The notes under the pieces are model-generated. The model worked only from the letters and a program-made list of their open reading frames with translations, was not told the origin of the DNA and made no database searches. A stretch of DNA of 64,000 nt from Anolis sagrei (Eukaryota; Chordata; Lepidosauria; Squamata; Anolidae): contig NC_090025.1 in assembly GCF_037176765.1 (NCBI RefSeq), positions 73,137,545-73,201,544 on the forward strand, read 5' to 3'. Every line of letters starts with the position of its first letter. Positions within the stretch are counted from its first letter, which is position 1. A program made the position numbers and the translations under genes. Shown here in pieces: positions 1-11,000 of the stretch.

Positions 1-521
1 TTGGCTGACTGATTTGCTACATGTCCTCCTTCCTCCAAAGGTTACTTTCTAACTACAACATCTGTACAGTACTTTACCAATGTACAGGGACAAAATACTA
101 GTTGCCTTGTAGGTGAATTTGAAATATCCTAGGAAAAAGGAGCAGAGTATAAGCCAAATGGGTGCAAGAATGGTGGCATGTTCAACTTTTAAAAGAAGGG
201 AGCCAGTTAAGAAAATCCATTTCTTCCAATAAGGAAAATACTTCCTCCTGATTTAAATCTGAGATAATGTAATTTCACAGAGTACCCATTTAAGTAGGTC
301 TCTGTGGGAAAAATCTGAATACTTCTCTCCTATACACAGAGGTGATACTTTGTTCTGGAATTCTTAATGCCATAGTTTTTGCCTTTTAGTATTTTAACTT
401 CTATATCAGAACTCTTTTTTAAAAGACCAATAAATAAATATATCATAATTTCACAGACATTTAGTGGTATATACAATTTTATTTATCATGATATGCTTCT
501 AGCTCTTAATAAGGCATAGGG

Positions 522-978
522 GTTATGGTGACGCAACGGGTTAGACTGCTACGCTGCTGAAATTGCTGACCGGAAGGTTGGAATCCATGGGGCAGGGCGA
601 GCTCCCACTGTCAGCCCCAGCTTCTGCCAACCTAGCAGTTCTAAAACGTGCAAGTGTGAGTAGATCAGTGGTTCTCAGCCTGGGGTCCCCAGATGTTTTT
701 GGCCTACAACTCCCAGAAATCCCAGCCAGTTTACCCGCTGTTAGGGTTTCTGGGAATTGAAGGCCAAAAACATCTGGGGACCCCAGGTTGAGAACCACTG
801 GAGTAGATCAATAGGTACCGCCTTGACGGAAAGTAACAGCACTCCATGAAGTCATGCCAGCCATATGATCTTAGAGGTGTCTATGGACAACGCCGGCTCT
901 TCAGCTTAGAAATGGAGATGAGTATCACCACCCAGAGTTGGACACAACTAGACTTAATGTCAAGGGGGAACCTTTACC
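522..978 (+). repeat. Sauria-type SINE interrupted by a hAT MITE
   Basis: A tRNA-derived SINE: box-A-like GACGCAACGGGTTAGACTG near 531, a box-B region near 575, CAACCTAGCAGTTCTAAAA, CATGCCAGCCATATGA, and a tail GACACAACTAGACTTAATGT resembling the BovB LINE tail. Known Sauria SINEs share the BovB tail. It lies in a PPAT intron and is split at 665/801 by a hAT MITE. Confidence 0.85.
666..800. mobile_element. Palindromic hAT-type MITE with perfect 8-bp TSD
   Basis: The ends CAGTGGTTCTCA and TGAGAACCACTG form terminal inverted repeats and the whole 135-bp element is nearly palindromic. GAGTAGAT flanks it on both sides (658-665 and 801-808), an exact 8-bp duplication as made by hAT transposases. 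It interrupts the SINE, so it is younger than that SINE copy. Confidence 0.92.
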
Positions 979-1815
979 TTTACTCAGTGACACTACCCAG
1001 GAGGTATTCTCTCTGAATATTCTCCTTTGAAAACTACATCAAACAACGTAAGAATGGTTTTTCTCATGTTATCGCTTCCCTTTCTTCAAGTATGAAATTG
1101 TATTATTAGTGGGCCATTCTGTTGTTTTTGTATGATATGAAAATATGACTGACCAGAATATATGGGACAGAAAAAGAAAAGGCATATTATGAAATGAACT
1201 TCATGTTTGCTCTACCTTCTTTTGTGCTTACGAAGAAGTGGTGGTAGTAGGTAAGTGACATGATTTTACCTAAACCTGTGGCACAAATGTTTTGTTTACT
1301 TTTGTAGGATATATAGATGTGACAGAACATTTGATAACTCTACTGGCATGTTCCCATCAGGAACCCATTTTGCTGAGAATTATTTAAAAATTACTGACAG
1401 GATTTACATACTTTATGTAAAGCTGTTTCTATGGAATAGATGTGTATGGCATTTTCAAGGTGTATGATGCTGAGCATCTGTCTACATGGGAGGCATTGTG
1501 TTTTCTCAGCAACAAAATAATCACAACTGATTTTTCCATGCAAGAAAAGAGCTACCCAAAAGAGGAAAACTTTGTAAACTTCCCAATAGTTGGTTAAATT
1601 CATTTATTGTACAATGAAAGTTGTATCTAGGAAAAATGACATAGAAAAAAAATCAGGTTGAACAAAATAAAAAAAAAGTCCATAAAAAAGAAAGTTAAGG
1701 GGAATGTATCTTGTCTGGGTGTGTAGGAGCACCAATTTTAGTGTCCTGGACTATTTTAGGTAGCCCTGGAAACTGCATTTAAGAGCATATCACCATTTTC
1801 TTCTTTTTTTTTCAG
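979..1815 (+). other. PPAT intron, no recognisable feature
   Basis: AT-rich intronic sequence without an exon, RNA gene or recognised repeat; it ends in the acceptor tract at 1800-1815. Confidence 0.6.
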
Positions 1816-2022
1816 GGAATGGGTCTGGTTAATCATGTTTTCAGTGAAGATAGCCTGAAGAAGCTGTATGTTTCCAATCTTGGGATTGGGCACACAAGAT
1901 ACTCAACCTCCGGAGTCTCTGTCTTGGATAATTGTCAACCATTTGTGGTGGAAACACTGCATGGGAAGATTGCCGTAGCTCACAATGGAGAGCTGACAAA
2001 TGCTGGGCGACTGAGGAGAAAG
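1816..2022 (+). CDS. PPAT: PPAT exon: glutaminase domain, GHTRYST and AHNGEL motifs
   Basis: The acceptor is a T-rich tract ending in CAG at 1815 and the donor is GTAGGC at 2023. The exon is 207 nt, phase 0 at both ends, 69 residues starting GMGLVNHVF. It holds the conserved Arg of GHTRYST and the Asn-Gly of AHNGEL that bind glutamine in the Ntn glutaminase site. Confidence 0.97.
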
Positions 2023-5000
2023 GTAGGCAATCATCCAAAGCATGAGGGAACAGACGGAGATAGCAAATTTGTCCTATCCTTGGCATAGTTAGTATTTTAT
2101 TGAATGCTAAAAATGTGAGGAATGTATCAAAATGAGTAGCTTTCTCAGAATCTGCTGCTGAATATAAGGGGGAATGGCAGTCCAATACACATTGCCATCT
2201 TGTGTTTTATTCTATGCAAAGCCTTGTGGAAAAAAGTATTGTCCCATCTCTTTTTCTTAATTTTTTTTCTTGAAAAAACAAAACAATGAATTTTAGTGAT
2301 GACAATCATTCATAACCTATAGTGTTTCTGGTGGAGTTTAATGTTTTGGAGGCCAGAGGTAGGCAACCTGTATGTGCAGTTGACTGCAGTGAGAAAAGAT
2401 ATGATAGAGGCATATTTGACCAAGACTGATGTACCTCTATCATATCTCTCATCTCTGTCTCGCATTGCATATGTGCCTAACATCATTCAGTGCAGATTCA
2501 AACCCTGGGTCAATACTCAGATCACACCACACTAAGGGCTCCGCGGAGCACAGTTTGAGAAATACTGCTCAAGCCCATTGGTATGTACAGTTTGCCCCCC
2601 ATATTCATAATTTTGCTTCCACAAAATTCCACCATTCATGGCTTGAAAATACTCTCCACAAATATCCAAAAAGCAAAACTTTATTTTGCTGTTTTACTAT
2701 CATAAGATAGTAAATTTTGTATTTAACACCAATACAAAATTATGTTTATAATTTGAGTGATTTGAAAAACTGCAATTTGTTTCTGGTGTGAGAAAATTGG
2801 CCATCTGCAAGGAACGCCTGGATGTTTTACCATCCTGTGGAAGGCTTCTCTCATGTCCCCACATGGGAAGCTAGAGCTGACAGACAGGAGCTCATCCCGC
2901 TCCCCGGATTCGAACCATCGACCTTTCGGTCAGCAGTCCTGCTGGCACAAGGGTTTAACCCATTGCGCCACCGGGGGCTTTTATTATATATAATGAAACT
3001 CAGGCATTCCAGATTTTGTATCCATGAGGGGTCCCCGAACCAAACCCTGGAGGATACCAAGGATGCATTGTACATACTTGGGGATTGTGGGTGTATTATT
3101 GATATATAGCTGCATTTTAACACTAATACACAATGTATTTTGTTTTCTTTGTTTGACAGCTAATGCGCCATGGGGTGGGACTCTCCACCAGTTCTGACAG
3201 TGAACTAATCACTCAGCTGCTGGCATTCACCCCTCCGTTAGAGCAAGATGATACACCAGATTGGGTAGCAAGGTAAAGTACATAACTTAAGGCAGGGGTC
3301 CTCAAACTTTTTACACAGAGGGCCAGGTCACAGTCCTTCAAATTGTTGGAGGGCCGGATTATAATTTGAAAAAAATGAATGAATTCCTATGAACACTGCA
3401 CATATGTTATTTGTAGTGCAAAAACACTTTAAAACAATACAAAAATTAAAATGATGAACAATTTTAATAAATATAAATTTATTAGTATTTCAATGGGAAG
3501 TGTGGGCCTGCTTTTGGCTGATGAGATAAGGTGGTTGTTGTTGTTGTTGTTGTCGTCGTCATCGTTGTGTGCTTTCAAGTCGTTTTAGACTTAGGTTGAC
3601 CCTGAGCGAGGACCGGGTAAATGACCTTGGAGGGCCATATCCGGCCCTTGGGCCTTAGTTTGAGGACCCCCGACTTAAGGGAAAGCACTCAAACTAGATG
3701 CTGGGCAAAATTACTATTAATTTTTTGATCAAAAAAAATAATATATCGAGTTCCTTCCTGTTTCAGGATCAAAAATCTGATGAATGAAACACCAACTTCC
3801 TACTCAATTTTAATGATGCATAAAGATATCATCTATGCAGTACGCGACCCCTATGGGAACCGTCCACTCTGCATTGGCCGTCTGGTTCCAGTAGGAGACC
3901 TGAATAAAAAAGGTATTACTATGTTTATATTCTGCTTTTCTTCCAATATATGGGACCCAAAGTACAACTTCTCTAAGTTCTTGTAATGAAAACTACATTC
4001 ATTAGCATTACTGCTCTTTTAATTTTAAACTCTGAATTTTGAATTACTATGTAACTCTTCCATGCTAACCAGGAATTACATAATCCACTTATTGACATAG
4101 GTTGGTTGAATGGATTACCATTCCTTTCCATCTTTCTCCCAAAGTACATTAGGAGGCAGAAAAAAGGGGAAAAGTATATAATCAGAGAAAGCAAGCAGGG
4201 CAGGAGAAAGCTAGATTGTAGTTACAGTAAATATGTGCTTATTATGCAGTGCACTCATATTGATGCTCCAGCTAGCATGGAAACCTGAAGTCTGAAATAT
4301 TTAGAGAGCACCAAGGTTGGATAAAGATAAACCACTTTCCTCTGATGTTATCATGGAGCGCTTTAATCCTTTCTATGGCAGATATGATTTGCTGCGCCAG
4401 CCTTGTTGTTACACACAACATATTCTGCAGCACCTGAAAATTGTGAAGGGCAAATTCACTTCCCTAAGCAGACATGCAGAAGAGCCCTGATTTCACAGGC
4501 CAGTCTATTGCCTATTTAGGAATGTGAGTCAGAATTTTGCACTTCTTCTGCTTGCAAAGGGAACCACCAGTGGAGCTAAATCAAACAAAATTGTTGCATA
4601 AATTGTGGAATGGCTTCACAGCTGGATCATTATAATCATTCAGGTGGGATGTTTTGCCAGTAATGTCAGTATATCCTGACTTTGTACTGGATGTGAATGA
4701 TTAACACTGATGCAAATTGCTTTGAGTGTATCATCTGTTTACAAAAAATCTTATTACTGTGCTACTTTCCTTCCCAGGGAAAAAATACGCTGAAACTGAA
4801 GGATGGGTCGTGTCTTCAGAATCCTGCAGCTTTTTATCTATTGGTGCAGAGTAAGTTTGTTCATTTAAAAAGAATTAAAAATGAGTTGTTGAAGGCTTTC
4901 ATGGCTGGAATCACTCGGTTGTTGTTGGTTTTTCGGGCTATATGGCCATGTACTAGAAGCATTCTCTACTGAAGTTTTGCCTGCATCTGTGGCAGGCATT

Positions 5001-8000
5001 CTCAGAGGTTGTCAGACCTCACAACCTCTGAGGATGCCTGCCATAGATGCAGGCAGAACATCAGGAGAGAATGCTTCTAGAACATGGCCATATAGCCTGA
5101 AAAACCTGCAACAACCCAGAATTAAAAATGAACCTGGATGTTGTTAGTACATTTTGTGATACGGTAATATTTCATTTAAAGACAGTAGTGATCTGAAGAG
5201 GCATATTCTATCAATGACTAAACTCCCAATTTTAAGCAAACTGATGGCTATGTAAATGATTGGAGATAGCAACTGCAGCAGTGTTTAATGACTAGCGATC
5301 TTCTTTAAAATACTAATTAAGCTATTTCACCTGTGCAACCATATTTTTAAAGGTATTACCGGGAAGTCATGCCTGGAGAGATTGTGAAGATATCTAGACA
5401 CGAAGTCCAGACACTGGATGTTGTGCCAAGGCCAGCAGGAGACCCAGCTGCATTCTGTATTTTTGAATATGTGTACTTCGCACGACCGGACAGCATTTTT
5501 GAAGGCAAGCTTCCAGATCTGTTTTACCCAGCATTGCTTCAAACTGACAGAAATTATATTCAAGTGTTTGTAAGAAGATAGATTGTGAGGATACATCTGT
5601 TATAAGTTGTCTAATATATACAGCAGATATTGGGAAAAACAGGAATTTCCACAGGCTTTTGGAAGCATGACCCTTTTTGGTGACTAATTGGCATTCACAC
5701 TATTTGGAATAATCATAACCTTTTGGAAAGACATGACCTTGTTAGAGTTTGTAACCTTTTGTAAAGTATGATTTTCCTGAGAAGAGTTAAAAACTTGCTT
5801 GAGTCAAGTCTTCTCCTTAGTGATAATATCCACTAATATTCATGCAGGGCAGGCGCCTCAGCTTTTAGACTGATATACCTGGTTATCTCTCTGAACTATT
5901 AGGAATTTCTGGGAGTTGTAGGCCAAAACAACTGGGGACCCACAGGTTGAGAACCACTAAACTAAGAGAACACCTCTCTAGGAATGTCTAGGTCTTCCAG
6001 CATGACTCTATGGCTATCCTCTGCTGAAAGTTGACCACATTATCACATTAAGGGATCTAGATATTTCCTAGAAATCCCCAACATTAATAACTCAAGGATA
6101 TTGAGCCTAGAGTTGCACAAGAGGACCTGGAGATTCCTACAGAGATCAAATCTGTGGATAATCAAATCCACAAAAGTCAAAACCTCAAATGTGTGGAGAT
6201 AATGGTATTCCTTTTCCATTTATATCACGAGAAACATTTGAACCCCTCTTTCAGCTCCCAATTTTAAGCTGTCCTTTTATTTGTATATTTTGAAGTGATA
6301 AAATGTTCAGTCAAGTGACAAAATCTGACAAATCCAATTACTCAATAGACCGAGGCTATTTCTCCAACACTTTGGGATTTCAACAGTGATGGAAAAATGC
6401 ATCTTTTAATCGGTACAGGCAGAATAAAGATATACTTTTGATAATCTCCATAGGTCAAATGGTGTATTCCGTAAGAAGGAGATGTGGTCAACAGCTTGCT
6501 ATTGAAGCCCCAGTGGAAGCTGATTTGGTTAGCACAGTCCCAGAATCAGCAACGCCTGCAGCACTTGGCTATGCACAAAAGGTATTGCGGTTGCCTGTTC
6601 CTTTAACAGCAAATTGTCTTATTGTCACAGAATAAAGTAATGAGAAAGGACATATATGGCCTCGTTTGGACTTAATGATAAACCAGGAAACCTCCCAGCT
6701 GCTCCCACCTGAAGATGGAGTGGCTAAACCAATTCTGTTCTGTGGGTTGTTTATTGTAAATACAGTGATTTGACATTCTGGTTTCCTTCTGTCCCAACAT
6801 GTGAGAGAAAGAAACTACCAACAAGGCTTTAGTGATCAGAGATAAGGGGAGAAGAAACTTGGAGTTGTAATAGGATCCTCTGTTATCCAGAATTTTTCCA
6901 TTCCTGTCTTTTGTGTTTCAGAGTTCAAAATAAGACACTGATTTATTAATCATACTCAGAAATAGAGTCTGCCAAAGTCAATGTGGCTTGATTCCAAGCC
7001 AGCAAAGGATAGGACTAGGCTCTTAAGAGTTATAGCTTTGCTTGCTCTCTCCTTCACTTGCATGCTTGTTTAGTGAAGAGCGAAGCGATGCTCATCCAAA
7101 CGCACCAAAGCTTGATAGAGAATTGATTTTTGCCATTTCACAAACTATTGTGCCGTGTCCTCTTTTTCTCCTCTTTACAGTGCGGATTACCATATATTGA
7201 AGTGTTGTGCAAAAACAGATACGTGGGAAGAACTTTCATTCAGCCAAATATGAGGTTAAGACAACTCGGCGTAGCCAAAAAGTTTGGGGTTTTGTCAGAT
7301 AACTTCAAAGGAAAGCGTGTTGTTCTCATTGATGATTCCATTGTGCGAGGCAACACAATTTCGCCCATAATTAAACTATTGAGAGAATCTGGAGCTAAAG
7401 AAGTAAGTGAATGTTTCCACCCATTCTTTTGCAAGACCTGACTTTATTGGTTTACTAGTTTAGGTACCTGGTGTTGCTTGGGTTATTTGAAAAAAATCAA
7501 AATTTAAATTGTACAAAATGCATAAGTTTGTGGGTGAACTACAACTTACATCATGCCAGGTTAACCCCAGAAAACTCCATCAGTACTTAAAATTTGTTAT
7601 GTTGGGCAAGTTTGCTCTAGATGCATCATTGGTGGGTCTCTCTGGCTGTAGGGTAAACTACAACCCCACTATGGTGAGTCAGTCCCCTCAAACCCCTACA
7701 GTAGGTTGAGTTAGTCATGGGTGTTTTGTGTGCCAAGTTTGGTCCAGGTTCCTCATCGGTGGAGATCACAGTTTCTCTGGTTGTGGGTGAACTACAACTC
7801 CCAGAAAGGAAGGTCAGTTGCCCCCAAACCTCTCCTGTAAACACATTTCGGCATATCATGTATGTGTGCCAAGTTTGGTCCAGATCTATTGATGTTTGGG
7901 TTCACAGTGCTATCTGGATGTAGATGAACTACAACTCCCTCAAATCAAGGTGAATTTTCCCCAAAGACCACCAGTAATTTTTGCGGTAATGGGGTGCTTT

Positions 8001-11000
8001 GTGTCAAGTTTGATCCAGTTTCATATTTTGTGGAGTTCAGAGTGCTCATTGATTGCAGGTGAAATATAAATCCCAGTACCTACAACTCCAAAATGTCCAG
8101 GCCAATCCCCAACAAAATTCACCAGTATTCAAATTTGGACATATTGGGTATGCATATCAGGTCCAGATCTATCATTGTTTGGGTTCATAGTGTGTTCTGG
8201 ATATAGGTGTACAGTAACTCCTATAAATTCCTCCAAAGACCTCCAGTATTTTTTTTTTTTGTTGGTCATTGAGGTTCTGTGTGCCAGGTTAGTCTCAGGT
8301 CCATCGCTGAGAGTTCAAAGTGCTCTTAGATTGCAGGTGAACTATACATCCCAGGACCTACAACTCTTATAAATCATGGTGAATTCTCCCCAATGGAGAG
8401 AGTCAGAAACACTGGGATGTCTGTGGTGGAGGAAAAACATAAAATCTAGGATGAAATTGTCCCTGTATGAAAGTCTTCAGTTGGGTGGAGGACAATATGG
8501 TGTTGGCAGGACATTGGCAGGGCCCTTGGACATGTTCATGGCACTCACTATAAGCTGCAATGTCATTGGAAGGAGGGCCATTGGTGTCTCCTGAGAAGTG
8601 GGAGCTATAGCTGTTTGTGGAGGCAGGGGCTTGTCTAGCTACACATACCCACATACATATTTTCACTTTTATTATGTGTATAGATTTTAAATTCAGTTTA
8701 TAGTGAGCAAGACCTTGCCGAAGGAGAAGATGAACTTTTTTATTTGTGACTATGACTGCTGTTTAGTTACTGTAGCAGAAGCAATAAAAGGACCAGGGTG
8801 ATACCTTTTATACCTTATCTCTTCATACTACAATATCTATTTTTCAATATAAAACCAAATTGATCTGACTGTTGTACTATCAACCAATCAAGTCTCTCTT
8901 TTTCTTGAACTAACTTTGAATGTTGCTGTTGTTGTCTGTAAAACAATGTCAATGATATATTTTCTCTCTCTCTCAGGTACACATTCGTGTAGCTTCACCT
9001 CCAATTAGATTTCCTTGTTACATGGGAATCAATATTCCAACAAAAGAAGAACTTATTGCCAACAAGCCTGAATTCCATGACCTGGCCAATTACATCGGTA
9101 AAGTGTTTTAATATACCACCCATCAATAAAGGTGTATATGGATATGTATGTGTATGTCAGGGGCCATGGTTATGCAGCGGGTTAAACTGCTAAGCTGCAG
9201 AACTTGCTGACCAGAAAGCCGGTGGTTCAAATCCACGGGATAGGGTGAGCTCCCGTTGTTTGCCCCAGCTTCTAACCTAGCAGTTCGAAAATATGCAAAT
9301 GTGAGTAGATCAGTAGGTGCCTAGGTCATGCTGGCCACATGACCTAGGAAGCATCTATGGACAATGCCGGCTCTTCAGCTTAGAAATGGAGATGAGCACC
9401 CCCCCCCCCCCCAGAGTTTTGACATAACTAGACAATGTCAAGGGGAAAACTTTACCTTTATATATGTATGTCTGTGTGTATATCAACTTCATTAATAAAG
9501 AGAACTTACACATTTATATCAACAGCAAAATATCCGGGCATATGTGTGTGTAATTGTATATTTAATTGTAAAAAGTATCAGTCTTTAAGCCTGATTGATA
9601 TCACAGCAAAAATATATGCAAAATATCTTTTGATTAATTGTATATAGAGAGAGGACCTAAATACCCTAAAGCATGGGATCCTGTGTTTGATGTTAAACAG
9701 GGTCAACCCTGGTTAGTACTTGGGTGTGAGTCTTCCAACAAATACTAAATATTTCAGACTAGATTTCTGAAGAAGGTCTTGTCTAAGAAAACCTTATGAA
9801 ATTCAGTCGCCATAAGTCAATATGTTACTTGAAGGCATATACATAGGGAGGAGAGACAGACAGATTCAGACACAGAGATCCAGAAGGAAAGATATTTTAA
9901 TCTTGTTTCAGAAATAGCAAAGATGGCACCTTAAAGACTAACAGATCTGCAATGACATAAGCTTTCCTGAACAAATTTCCAGCTCAGTTCCTCGAGGTCA
10001 AAGTCTGAATTGGCTGACATATGTACACAGATGGTTATGCAAGTTGGGTGGGAGATGGAGAAGAGTATGGTCAGAACAAGGAACAAATGCAAAAGCAACC
10101 GTAAGAGCTGCATAAACGCAAAACAGTTAGAGTGGCAAACTGTGTCAGTGAAAGCAGAAACACAACATTACAAAAAGGCCTTAAAATGTTGGCAGTCAAA
10201 ATTAAATATTACTGTATTTTTTCCTAATGTCTTGCTTGCAGTTGCATTTGCAACAATAAGTATTAAGACTGCAATCCTAACCTCATCTATTTGGAATGAC
10301 AGCAAGTGCCACTTCAGTAAGATGTATCTTTGGAACAGGCATTTATAGGATTTATTTATTATAATTTATATGAAAATATTTTAGCCAGACTTTAAGACAG
10401 ATAAACAATATGTATTCATATTTATTCAGCTAACACCTCCTAACAAAGGACCCCTAGGCAGCAATCACCCAGGCTTTGAAGCTATAAGGTCATTAAATGC
10501 CAATCAGGGTGGCCAATTGCAATATTTACACTTGCCTCAAGCAGACAAGAGTTCTTTCTCCCAGCCTGGACATTACACAGATATATAAACCCCACTTGCC
10601 TAGTTTTCCAACAGACCTCACAACCTCTGAGGATGCCTGCCATAGATGTAGATGAAACGTCAGAAGAGAATGCTTATGGAACATGGCCATACAATGCAGA
10701 AAACTCACAGCAACCCAATTTATCTACCAGATCCCAACTCATTATGCCAGCCAAACAATTGGGCAATGGGCGCAAGCATTTAAAAACAAGACTCATACAT
10801 CGCAGGGTTGAGCAGGGATTTGAATCCTGGTCTCCAGAGTCCTAGTTTAACATCCAACCTACCACACTGGCTCTTAACTGAACTGTTGACTCCTGTATTT
10901 CACTTTACGGCATAATTGTTTTCCTCTCTCCTTTTCTTACCCCTTCATTTCCTCATTCCAGGAGCTGACAGCGTGGTCTATCTCTCAGTAGAAGGATTGG

